From NCBI GenBank assembly GCA_002296125.1, contig DBHI01000137.1, positions 1 through 23,579 of the forward strand: 23,579 bases of DNA. Direction: 5' to 3'. The stretch is from Anaerolineales bacterium UBA832. GTDB lineage: Bacteria; Chloroflexota; Anaerolineae; Anaerolineales; UBA11657. Each line of letters begins with the position of its first letter. Positions within the stretch are counted from its first letter, which is position 1. Under the pieces are notes generated by a model, which had not been told where the DNA came from, did no database searches, and saw only the letters and a list, made by a program, of their open reading frames with translations. Positions 1 to 7,891 of this stretch are shown piece by piece. A program made the translations under genes and the position numbers.

Positions 1-1446
1 ACTAATGCCATTAGCATTATTACTTACTGCTTCCAATTCCCATTGCTTCTTGTTATAACCTTTATATTTGTCATTCACAGCATGTAATCTAACACGCCAA
101 TCAACCAATTCGTCTATAGACATTTCATATGGCCTTATTACAAAACCCTGCTGATTATGCGATATTGGAGTTTTCCACAAAGTATCATAATTTACACTTT
201 CTATCAAAAGATTGTCTTGTTTTACTTGTTCAAACAATTTTGTACCTGGAAATGGAATGGCAGTTGACACACCCATTCGATCTAATTTTAATTCATTCAT
301 CATTTTTTCAGTTTCAGCCAATGTCTCAGGAGTTTCTTCTGGAAATCCCATAATAAAAAAACCGCCTGTCATAATCTTGTATTTCTTGAGCAATTCTGAA
401 GCCTCAAAAATCTTTTCCCGCTTAAGACCCTTACCAATAATCAAATTACGAATATACTCTGATCCATGCTCAATAGCAATCCACGTATGAATCAAACCAG
501 CACCTGCCATTGCTGACACAATTTCTTCATTTAATGAATTCACCATTACACCATTTGGAGTTTCCCATTGTATATTTAGATTTCTCCTATTAATTTCATC
601 ACATATACTTAATATATGTTTTTTTTGTAATGTTAAGTTATCATCCATAATTGAGAAATAATTAACACCATAATTTTTATTCAAAAACTCCAATTCATCC
701 ACCATCCTCTCAGCACTACTACGACGATGTTTCTTGCCCATCACAAGAAACATGTCACAAAAATTGCAGGGCAAAGGACATCCACGACTTGAAAAAACTG
801 GAACTCGATTTTTTATTTTCAAATTTTTTGGATTATAAAAATGATCAAGATCCATCTGAAAATCAGTAAGGTCAATCAGGTCCCACGCCGGCATGGGTAA
901 TTCATCCATAGTTAGTAATTGAGGAAATTCTTTATTAACATGAACATCACCATTATCTGTCCGATATGCAAATTGATTAATTTTAGCTACATCATCAAGA
1001 TTGCCATTTTCAACACAATTAGCAAGAGCCAGCATTTGGCCTTCACCTTCACCAATAGCCACAAAATCAATATCCATGCAATTCTCAAGTATTTCACGAG
1101 GATAAGTAGTTGGATGAATACCACCTGTCGCAATTTTTATTTCTGGATAATTACTCCTAATTGTCTTAGCAAATTCCAAAACAGTAGCAAAAGCTCCCGA
1201 AAACAAACACCCAAGACCTATTAATTGTGGTTTGTGCTCCTTTATATGATCCAATATTTTTGCCTGACAATACTCAAGCTTATCTTTTTGATCATGCACA
1301 GAATTAATGTTTAAATCTAAAAGCACAGGATCATGATTGTTAGCTCGCAAATATGATCCCAAATATAGTAAAGCAGAAGATGGATATAAACTCTCCTTCT
1401 TCTGTGTAGTATCTTCTAAAAAAGGTGCAATAAGTAATATTTTCAT
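1..1446 (-). CDS. B12-binding radical SAM protein, C-terminus cut by left edge
   Basis: I translated 482 codons from the ATG at 1446 down to base 1 without meeting a stop, so the C-terminus lies outside the window. The N-terminal ~150 residues look like a cobalamin-binding Rossmann domain: the start MKILLIAPF, a GLGC stretch near residue 77 and ATGGIHPT near 106. The iron-sulfur motif CxxxCxxC follows, with Cys223, Cys227 and Cys230 inside SRGCPLPCNFC. A radical SAM barrel follows, with IMDDN and GGFFIMGFPEE segments. This architecture is that of class B radical SAM enzymes, many of which methylate unactivated carbon or phosphorus (Fom3 and PhpK in phosphonate pathways) and others of which build lipids or cofactors. 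It starts 17 bases after the GNAT-like gene and is the last gene seen of the operon. The substrate is unknown. A role on a CMP-phosphonate or a sugar is inference. Family confidence is high, function low. Confidence 0.85.
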   Translation of the reverse strand, partial: MKILLIAPFLEDTTQKKESLYPSSALLYLGSYLRANNHDPVLLDLNINSVHDQKDKLEYCQAKILDHIKEHKPQLIGLGCLFSGAFATVLEFAKTIRSNYPEIKIATGGIHPTTYPREILENCMDIDFVAIGEGEGQMLALANCVENGNLDDVAKINQFAYRTDNGDVHVNKEFPQLLTMDELPMPAWDLIDLTDFQMDLDHFYNPKNLKIKNRVPVFSSRGCPLPCNFCDMFLVMGKKHRRSSAERMVDELEFLNKNYGVNYFSIMDDNLTLQKKHILSICDEINRRNLNIQWETPNGVMVNSLNEEIVSAMAGAGLIHTWIAIEHGSEYIRNLIIGKGLKREKIFEASELLKKYKIMTGGFFIMGFPEETPETLAETEKMMNELKLDRMGVSTAIPFPGTKLFEQVKQDNLLIESVNYDTLWKTPISHNQQGFVIRPYEMSIDELVDWRVRLHAVNDKYKGYNKKQWELEAVSNNANGIS

Positions 1447-1463
1447 AAAATTACCCTATATAA

Positions 1464-2525
1464 TTATAACAATTTTTTACAAATTTTCATATCTAACATG
1501 TTGGGACGATCTTGATCTCCATCAGCTTTAAATAATCGAACTAATTGAGACTCTGATGTTGATTTGTAAGCATATCTCAAATCAACATTCTTCTTCTCAA
1601 ATGGTTCAAAATAATTTGGGATTATCAAACCATCATATTTTGTTCGATTCAAGAATCCAGCCTGCTCTATAATTTCATTGGGTATACCATAAGAATACAT
1701 ATCCAAATACTCTGCTTCATAATGATCTAACAATTGTAATATAAACCCACCTAGCAATGGAAAGGTATCATTTGAACCTATATAATCTACAAGACGTAAA
1801 ACAACAACTTGATCTTGAATTATAGGTCGGATCACTGTTAATCCTAACAATTCTCTATCTTTTTCTATTGCATACACATCATAATCATATACAGGATGAT
1901 TCATATAACGATTTATTAGGTATGTATCAGATTTGATAGGAATTTGATATGAATATAACTTATTGCTATCTAAAGTATTTAAATCTTTTTCCTCTATTAA
2001 TCTACCCTGTAAAACCGTCTGAAAATCTTTGCGTTTGTAATTTATACTTGAAGGAACTATAGCAATGTCATAGTCAGTTTTGTTCGTTGATAAAACAACA
2101 TGATGATTCATTATTCCAACTTCAAAGCCCTGCCAAACATAAAATGATAATATATCACTATTATATCCAACAACTCCTATAAATTGCGGTGAATATTCTT
2201 TCAATATGTTCTGGTATAAAAATATACCTAAACCTACTGAATCTCCATCTAATACTTTCCATAGACCTAAAAAAATCTGATCACTTGGTAATGATTCATC
2301 AAACTTTGATTGCGGAATAACTCCATGTACACCAATCAAACTATTATCCTTTTTAGCAATCATATAATGATAATAGTCAGATGCTTTGTGTTGAAATTCA
2401 AATACTGATTTATCATGAGCAAAGATATGATCTATTTTCCAATGATCTTTTATAAAAAATTGGAATTTTTTATAATCTTTATGCTCCAACAACTCTACTA
2501 CAATTCCTTCAATATTGTTTTTCAT
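1464..2525 (-). CDS. GNAT-like N-acyltransferase (probably two GNAT folds)
   Basis: A soluble protein of about 353 residues with no signal peptide or membrane segment. The N-terminal half has the rhythm of a GNAT fold: an N-terminal strand-helix, then YHYMIAKKDNSLIGVHGVIP, and a VGLGIFLYQNIL stretch where acyl-CoA-binding helices usually sit. The second half repeats the pattern more weakly (YDVYAIEKDRELLGLTVIR). Such double-GNAT proteins occur in O-antigen loci, where they acylate amino sugars. I chose the ATG at 2525 because it forms an ATGA overlap with the stop of the upstream GAPDH-like gene. An ATG at 2546 would add seven residues and overlap more. With the ACP and acyl ligase upstream, it is a candidate to transfer an acyl group from ACP or CoA. 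The family call is by eye and moderate. The acyl donor and acceptor are not visible. Confidence 0.6.
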   Translation of the reverse strand: MKNNIEGIVVELLEHKDYKKFQFFIKDHWKIDHIFAHDKSVFEFQHKASDYYHYMIAKKDNSLIGVHGVIPQSKFDESLPSDQIFLGLWKVLDGDSVGLGIFLYQNILKEYSPQFIGVVGYNSDILSFYVWQGFEVGIMNHHVVLSTNKTDYDIAIVPSSINYKRKDFQTVLQGRLIEEKDLNTLDSNKLYSYQIPIKSDTYLINRYMNHPVYDYDVYAIEKDRELLGLTVIRPIIQDQVVVLRLVDYIGSNDTFPLLGGFILQLLDHYEAEYLDMYSYGIPNEIIEQAGFLNRTKYDGLIIPNYFEPFEKKNVDLRYAYKSTSESQLVRLFKADGDQDRPNMLDMKICKKLL

Positions 2526-3502
2526 CTTGAAGCAATATAATTGCACAAATCATAATAACGATTTACCGAATTTTCATTATCAAAATAAGCTTGCAAATAA
2601 ATTTGATTATTTAAAATTCTGATATTCTTTTTGATAAAAACCGATGAATATGTAGAACAATTATATATTTCAGGTCCGTTATCAACTTCGTCTATATCAT
2701 ATAGATTTTTTAAAGAACCCTCATAAATTGCATGATTTAAGTCTAATATAAAATTGTCATAATTTATTTCTTTATTTACCCTAAACCTAAAATCTATCAA
2801 TGAAGTACCTGAGTAAGGAATTACAGTGTAATTTACCACAAAATTGTTCTCATTAATACAATCAAGTAAAAATGCACCCGACTTTTCAAGTGTGCAAAAT
2901 TTTCTAGTTAAAGTGTTTTGTTGTTCTAGTTTATATTCTTGAATGTTATGAACAACATTTACATCGGAATCCACAATAGAATAAGTTTGATTTATAAAAT
3001 TCGCAAAAGGCACATATGCATTGACAGTACAAGAACCATATGAAATTATTCTATCTTCATTAGATAAAGATTGATGGTTAAAACCATAAACGTATGTTCC
3101 GTCAGAATCCCAACTTGTAGCCGAAATTATAACAAGTTTCGTTTTATCTTTTATAAATTGTAGGCAATCTTTTTTTATTGTATTTTTTCCTGAACATTCA
3201 AAAAAATAATCAGGTTCTCCAATCCAATTAATTTTATCTTTTTGTGAGTTTGTAAATTCAATTTCGTAAAAACTACCGTTAGGTTTTAAAACCCTAATAT
3301 GATTACCTATTTTTTTTATACGGTATTTTGAAAAAACAACTTTATTATCATTGTTTAATATATCCAATGCTTGGTCAATAGTAATTGTGTCATCATTAAT
3401 ATATCCAATATTGAAGTTTGAAGTACTAGCTCTATCAAGCCAATACTTCAGTAAATGTAAACCAAATCTTCCAAATCCATTAATGCCTGCAATTTTTTTC
3501 AT
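2522..3502 (-). CDS. Divergent GAPDH/erythrose-4-phosphate dehydrogenase-like protein
   Basis: About 326 residues, the usual GAPDH length. The N-terminus has the NAD-binding GINGFGRFG (residues 6-14), then FECSGK (~101-106, for canonical ECTG), VIISATS (~124-130, for canonical VIISAP) and GFNHQ. The catalytic region reads SYGSCTVNA with Cys158 where GAPDH has SCTTN. A His185 in VVHN could be the base. The C-terminal catalytic domain is strongly diverged: the STGAAKA and RVPT phosphate-site segments are replaced (YSGTSLIDFRFRVN). It therefore probably oxidises an aldehyde through a Cys thioester, but the substrate may not be glyceraldehyde 3-phosphate. I prefer the ATG at 3502 to a GTG at 3511 that overlaps the previous stop, since homologues begin right before the IxGFGR motif. 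It sits between a phosphatase and an acyltransferase, which suggests a role in making a sugar acid or acyl group rather than in glycolysis. Confidence 0.75.
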   Translation of the reverse strand: MKKIAGINGFGRFGLHLLKYWLDRASTSNFNIGYINDDTITIDQALDILNNDNKVVFSKYRIKKIGNHIRVLKPNGSFYEIEFTNSQKDKINWIGEPDYFFECSGKNTIKKDCLQFIKDKTKLVIISATSWDSDGTYVYGFNHQSLSNEDRIISYGSCTVNAYVPFANFINQTYSIVDSDVNVVHNIQEYKLEQQNTLTRKFCTLEKSGAFLLDCINENNFVVNYTVIPYSGTSLIDFRFRVNKEINYDNFILDLNHAIYEGSLKNLYDIDEVDNGPEIYNCSTYSSVFIKKNIRILNNQIYLQAYFDNENSVNRYYDLCNYIASR

Positions 3503-3510
3503 AATATTCA

Positions 3511-4293
3511 CTAAGTATTCTCGATTATATTTATTTCTTGTAATATTTCCTTATGTATGTGACCATTTGAAGCTACTACTTGTCGAAAGTCTAATTCAGG
3601 ATCTTTCCCTCCAAAATCAGTGATTTCTCCTCCAGATTCTCGCAAAATTACTGAGCCTGCTGCTAAATCAACTAATTTAGTACGATTCCAAATACGTGCA
3701 TCAACTGTACCTGAAGCAATCAAACACAAATCTTTAGTAGCTGTACCAAATATTCTTGTAGTGAATGCAGCATTAGTTATAGATTCATATCGCCGAAATG
3801 AATGTTGATCAAGATGAAATTGATTATCATACATAACAACTGATTTTGACAATTCAAAATTATCAGACACACTAATTATTTTATCATTACAAAATGCACC
3901 TTGCCCACTCACAGCATAAAACATCTCATTCTCCAAAGGAAAGAAAATAACACCAAGACTTAAATTACCTGCAACCATAAAACCTATAGAAACACTCCAA
4001 AATGGTAATCCTGCAATAAAATTATGGCTACCATCAAGAGGATCCAAAATCCATACTCGCTCACTACTAGTTTCTAGATCTTGTCTTTCCTCAGAAATGA
4101 TACTATCATCTGGAAAAAACTGTTGAAGTTGCTCTATAATGAATTTTTCAGAACCTAAATCACCTTCACTGACTAATTCTCTCGTGGCTTTCCTAACTAC
4201 GTGCTGATCTTTTTGAGAAAGAGACAGCAACAAATCTCCAGCACCTATAGCTACTTTTTGTGCAATTTCCAGTTCAAGAGCATATTTATTCAT
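3511..4293 (-). CDS. Inositol-monophosphatase-family phosphatase (IMPase/CysQ/HisN type)
   Basis: 260 residues, the usual size for this metal-dependent phosphatase family. Metal ligands are visible: Glu68-Glu69 in ISEERQD, and DPLDGS (Asp84, Asp87) followed by NFIAGLPFWSVSI. The C-terminal signature appears as LVDLAAGSVILRESGGEI. The DPLDGS-NF-P-SVSI pattern is closer to inositol-1-phosphatase or histidinol-phosphatase members than to classical CysQ, but members of the family hydrolyse inositol phosphates, sugar phosphates, histidinol phosphate or 3'-phosphoadenosine 5'-phosphate, and sequence alone does not decide. It lies 9 bases after the acyl ligase. Two contextual roles are possible: removing phosphate from a sugar-acid phosphate made with the GAPDH-like enzyme, or recycling a 3'-phosphonucleotide released by the sulfotransferase-fold protein. 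Family confidence is high, substrate unknown. Confidence 0.85.
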   Translation of the reverse strand: MNKYALELEIAQKVAIGAGDLLLSLSQKDQHVVRKATRELVSEGDLGSEKFIIEQLQQFFPDDSIISEERQDLETSSERVWILDPLDGSHNFIAGLPFWSVSIGFMVAGNLSLGVIFFPLENEMFYAVSGQGAFCNDKIISVSDNFELSKSVVMYDNQFHLDQHSFRRYESITNAAFTTRIFGTATKDLCLIASGTVDARIWNRTKLVDLAAGSVILRESGGEITDFGGKDPELDFRQVVASNGHIHKEILQEINIIENT

Positions 4294-4302
4294 ACAATCT
4301 CT

Positions 4303-5859
4303 TTATACTTCTCTCAAAGATCGACGCAAATATTTTCCCGAAGGACCTTTTGGTAAGGCATCAACTATCTGTATTGATTTAGGAGCTTTGAACAGACCTA
4401 AACGATCACGAGCAAAATTTAAAACAGATTCTTTAATGACATCTTCTTCATCATTAGAATTTATCATTACTGCAAAACATTTTATATCCTCACCATAATA
4501 TTCATCCGGTACGCCTATCACCAAAACTTCAGAAATGAGATTATGTTCATATAACACTTCTTCTATTTCACCCGGATGAATATTAACACCTGCCTTAATA
4601 ATTAAGTCCTTTTTCCTATCAACGAAATAGTGTAGACCTTCGTCATCTATATATCCCAAATCACCTGTATGAAAATACCCATTACGCACTACATCGTCAT
4701 ATAAGTTCTCATTCTTAAAATAACCGACAAATACATTAGGCCCTTTAACTATAATTTCGCCAACTTCTCCTATTGGAACTGTGTTTCCATTTTCATCTAT
4801 GAAATCAACGCTGTTTACATCTAAAGGCACTCCAATAGATCCGGGCATCCATTTTGGATCTATTGGATCATCAAAATGTGTTGGGCCAGTTTCACTTAAG
4901 CCATACAAATTAGACACTGGAATACCATACTTTTTTTGAAACTCAGATTGCATATGAATTGATAATGGAGCGGAACCACATCCAATATATGATAATGATT
5001 GAGTTTTATCTGAATCAAAGTTAATATAAGGCGTATTTAAAATAGAGTAGAGAACAGAAGGAACAACCTGCATATAACTAATCTTAAACTTATCGATTAC
5101 TTCCCAAAGACTATTTCTCAATTTCAAAAATGAATCATACAATATAATTGTCGCACCAGTATATAAAGATGGTAAAAACGAATAATTAATTGATGCAGTA
5201 TGACCTAATGGCAATAAAACAAGATGTTTATCTGATTGATCATGATGAAAACTCCTAACTATAGAATCTATCAGACAAACCATATTACTATGCGAATACA
5301 AAATCCCTTTGGGATCATCAGTAGTGCCAGATGAGTAATACAAACAAGCTGCAAAATCATCATTTAACACATTATTATTCGAATTCTCATTTAAAGAAAA
5401 ATCTGTTAAGTATTCAAAAAATTGTGATTGCTCATCTATAATTAACTCAAATACTCTAAAGTCATATTCTCTAACAAAAGATGAATGAATATCATGACAT
5501 ATAACAAGAATTGGTTCTGTATACTGCAAATTCCTAACTAAATCATGGCCACTCAGAGTTACAGGAAAAGGATTAATAATTGCTCCTAAACGAATAACAC
5601 CTAAATAAATCGGAAAATATTCAATACAATTTCTTAATGCTACAGATACAACACTACCTTTACTAACACCTTGACTCTCCAACCATACCACCGCTCTATC
5701 CACTATATTATCTAATTCACTATAGGTAAGACTAATATTCCTATCTGGTTCAATAATTGCTATGTGATTAGATCGATGTTGAGCATTTTTCCTTAGAACT
5801 TCAGAGAAGTTTTTTGGTTTATCTGCAATATCTACTGTAACTATATTAGACATCATCAT
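4303..5859 (-). CDS. Acyl-AMP ligase / acyl-CoA synthetase-like (ANL superfamily)
   Basis: 518 residues, typical for the adenylate-forming superfamily. The AMP-binding P-loop is YYSSGTTDDPKG (~174-185). Further motifs are LYGLSETGP, the GYFHTGDLGYID segment with the hinge aspartate, and the C-terminal GPSGKYLRR carrying the lysine needed for adenylation. It would activate a carboxylic acid as acyl-AMP and pass it to the phosphopantetheine arm of a carrier. The partner is almost certainly the ACP just upstream: its stop lies inside this gene's start region, giving an overlap of up to 14 bases, which suggests translational coupling. Three ATG codons in a row (5859, 5856, 5853) make the exact start uncertain by two residues. 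An ACP plus ligase pair is also found in the Vibrio cholerae O1 tetronate pathway. The acid is not known. Confidence 0.9.
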   Translation of the reverse strand: MMMSNIVTVDIADKPKNFSEVLRKNAQHRSNHIAIIEPDRNISLTYSELDNIVDRAVVWLESQGVSKGSVVSVALRNCIEYFPIYLGVIRLGAIINPFPVTLSGHDLVRNLQYTEPILVICHDIHSSFVREYDFRVFELIIDEQSQFFEYLTDFSLNENSNNNVLNDDFAACLYYSSGTTDDPKGILYSHSNMVCLIDSIVRSFHHDQSDKHLVLLPLGHTASINYSFLPSLYTGATIILYDSFLKLRNSLWEVIDKFKISYMQVVPSVLYSILNTPYINFDSDKTQSLSYIGCGSAPLSIHMQSEFQKKYGIPVSNLYGLSETGPTHFDDPIDPKWMPGSIGVPLDVNSVDFIDENGNTVPIGEVGEIIVKGPNVFVGYFKNENLYDDVVRNGYFHTGDLGYIDDEGLHYFVDRKKDLIIKAGVNIHPGEIEEVLYEHNLISEVLVIGVPDEYYGEDIKCFAVMINSNDEEDVIKESVLNFARDRLGLFKAPKSIQIVDALPKGPSGKYLRRSLREV

Positions 5860-6097
5860 CTATATCTAGTTTTTTTCTCAAACTATTATATATATCATCA
5901 ACTGTAAAAAAACTAAACACATCTTCAATATCAAACTTCACATTAAATTCGTTTTCTACTTGCAAAATTAAATTTAATTGTCCTAATGAATCCCAGCCTA
6001 AAATATCATGTGGTCCTCTTGAACTATTAACATCTAATAGATCCATATTAAATACATGTGCAATTACTTTATAAAGATTCTGTTTAAGTTTTGACAT
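5846..6097 (-). CDS. Acyl carrier protein
   Basis: 83 residues, acidic, with the phosphopantetheine attachment site GWDSLGQL (Ser37) and the usual helical layout (KLKQNLYKVIAHVFN at the N-terminus, VENEFNVKFDIEDVFSFFTV after the serine). It would be modified by a cellular phosphopantetheinyl transferase and hold an acyl group as a thioester. The next gene is an acyl-AMP ligase that overlaps its stop codon, so the two form a loading pair. The sequence differs from a housekeeping fatty-acid AcpP, in which the conserved motif is DSLDTVE, so a specialised role in decorating a sugar or lipid is likely. Confidence 0.9.
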   Translation of the reverse strand: MSKLKQNLYKVIAHVFNMDLLDVNSSRGPHDILGWDSLGQLNLILQVENEFNVKFDIEDVFSFFTVDDIYNSLRKKLDIDDDV

Positions 6098-6132
6098 TAT
6101 TTTATTACAATTTAGAAACTAATCTTCCTGGA

Positions 6133-7131
6133 TTATAACAATTGTCGAGTCCAATTTACCAATTCAGCATTAAAAGATATCGGTAAATCATTTGTATCAA
6201 TACGAGGAACTTCATAATTGTCGACCAAATTCAAATCTGCTAGTCCAACTTTGGTAGTAAAAGCTAAATCAAATCCATGTCTTGAAATCATTTCTAGTGT
6301 ATCAGAATTATATGCCCCATAAGGATAACTAAATGTCATACAATTGTTTGTGGCCCCAAGACATTCCAAGAATTCCTTGTTTTTAGTCAAGATTAATTCT
6401 TGGTGAGATCTACTACAATGATTCAACCACTCATGATTTAGTCCATGACCACCAAAATGCATTCCTTCACCAATCATGGTTCGAATCTGATTTTCACTCA
6501 AATACAACTCTTTTGCAAAACTTACCTGATCTTTAGTAACAAATTTAGTAAACAAATAGTCTATTATTTCGGACCGCAAAACACCCGGTAAAACATACTG
6601 TAACATACGCTTAATATAAATCACTTCCCCTGAATCAAAACGATTGGATTTACAATATTGATGCTTATATATTTCAATGTCTTCTAATTCATATTGTTCT
6701 TTAACATCATTTATATATTGATTTAATTTATCCAGAATAAGTACTTTATTATCTTGGCTAGCTAATACAAAATGTATTTTATGCACATCTAACATTTGAC
6801 ATTTTGTAATAGATGAAACTGATGGATAAAATGCACCTGATAAACCACGCTCCAACAAATAAGGAAAAACATATTCATAATGATCAACAAAACCATCATC
6901 AAATGACAAAAGTAACGCCTTATCAGGTAATTCTTGCTGACCATTGATACTAGCCACTAAATCATCCATAGAAACTACCTCATAATACTTCATGATATAT
7001 TCTATTTGCCCATAAAAGTCTTGAAGCTCAAGCCCTTTGATATCAGGATACAAACTGTCTTTTATAGGCCTAACATAATGATAAGTAACAATTGTAACAA
7101 AATCACCCTGGATTTGACCACGAATTTCCAT
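6133..7131 (-). CDS. Polysaccharide deacetylase (NodB/CE4-type)
   Basis: 332 residues. The NodB-homology domain shows LLSFDDGF (residues 74-81) carrying the catalytic and metal-binding aspartates, and a second metal motif HxxxH in GGHGLNHEWL. The later FSYPYGAYN is the usual C-terminal part of the barrel, where these enzymes read [S/T]FxxPxG. An N-terminal YHYV stretch matches the family start. An insertion of about 100 residues lies between the first and second motifs. No signal peptide is visible, so it may act in the cytoplasm on a nucleotide-linked or lipid-linked glycan rather than on exported polymer. The likely reaction is removal of an N-acetyl group from an amino sugar. That would free an amine for the acyl group brought by the downstream ACP, ligase and GNAT genes (inference). 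Confidence 0.88.
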   Translation of the reverse strand: MEIRGQIQGDFVTIVTYHYVRPIKDSLYPDIKGLELQDFYGQIEYIMKYYEVVSMDDLVASINGQQELPDKALLLSFDDGFVDHYEYVFPYLLERGLSGAFYPSVSSITKCQMLDVHKIHFVLASQDNKVLILDKLNQYINDVKEQYELEDIEIYKHQYCKSNRFDSGEVIYIKRMLQYVLPGVLRSEIIDYLFTKFVTKDQVSFAKELYLSENQIRTMIGEGMHFGGHGLNHEWLNHCSRSHQELILTKNKEFLECLGATNNCMTFSYPYGAYNSDTLEMISRHGFDLAFTTKVGLADLNLVDNYEVPRIDTNDLPISFNAELVNWTRQLL

Positions 7132-7150
7132 GCTATGTTATCCGATAAAA

Positions 7151-7864
7151 TTATTCTTTGTCACTAAATTTATCAACCAACAAATTAGCGATTTTGAAAT
7201 CCCACAAAGTATCTATATCCAATGATCTTTCCTCTGGCATAATATAAGTCATTGTAAAATCAGGATAAATTGTATGAGCATCTAACAATGTATTTACCTT
7301 AATCAAATAAATAGCCCCGTTTAATGAATAAAATGTCGGTCTTGTTTGTCTATTTTGATATTTACCTTGATGTTTAGAAGACATCAAGAATCCAGTAAAC
7401 ATATTATCTTCAGAAATTTGTGTCATTGTATATGGATGAGACAAAGATTCCTGTATACTAATTACACAATCGGCACCTGATTCAAACACCAAAGCCGCTG
7501 ACTGATCTATATCCTGAGAAGTACGAAAAGGTGAAGTTGGTTGTAACAACATCAAATAATCTGGAAAATAAGCTTCATTGTCACGTAACCATTTAACCGC
7601 ATGCACCATAACATCAATATGTGGTGAATTGTCCCCAGACAATTCCAAAGGACGTATAAATGGCACTTCAGCACCCCACTCCCGAGAAATATCAGCAATT
7701 TGTTTACTGTCAGTTGAAACAATTAACTTGTCAATCACTGATGCATTTAATGCAGCCTCTATTGTCCATGATATTAATGGCTTATCTCCCAATAATGCTA
7801 TATTCTTTCCAGGTATTCCCTTGGAACCATCACGTGCTGTTATCAATCCAAGTACTTTAGTCAT
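7151..7864 (-). CDS. CMP-sugar synthetase (acylneuraminate cytidylyltransferase-like)
   Basis: 237 residues, the typical length of the NeuA/KdsB-like cytidylyltransferases. The nucleotide-binding signature ITARDGSKGIPGKN is at residues 8-21 (canonical IPARGGSKGIPxKN). It is followed by LIVSTDS, the LLQPTSPFRT segment, and a C-terminal region with SLNGAIYLI and ERSLDIDTLWDF, where this family places its metal-binding and dimer contacts. It would couple CTP with a nonulosonic acid or another acidic sugar or alcohol to give a CMP-linked donor. No nonulosonic acid synthase (NeuB-like) is seen in the window, so its substrate is open. It lies 27 bases after the ABC exporter and 19 before the deacetylase, so it is clearly in the operon. 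Confidence 0.87.
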   Translation of the reverse strand: MTKVLGLITARDGSKGIPGKNIALLGDKPLISWTIEAALNASVIDKLIVSTDSKQIADISREWGAEVPFIRPLELSGDNSPHIDVMVHAVKWLRDNEAYFPDYLMLLQPTSPFRTSQDIDQSAALVFESGADCVISIQESLSHPYTMTQISEDNMFTGFLMSSKHQGKYQNRQTRPTFYSLNGAIYLIKVNTLLDAHTIYPDFTMTYIMPEERSLDIDTLWDFKIANLLVDKFSDKE

Positions 7865-7891
7865 TTAAAACATCAACTTTATGTAATCTCA

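Noticed and set aside
919..1224. A 101-codon open frame on the plus strand
   Set aside because: It is antisense to the B12 radical SAM gene, whose opposite-strand reading has clear motifs. The plus-strand translation resembles nothing.
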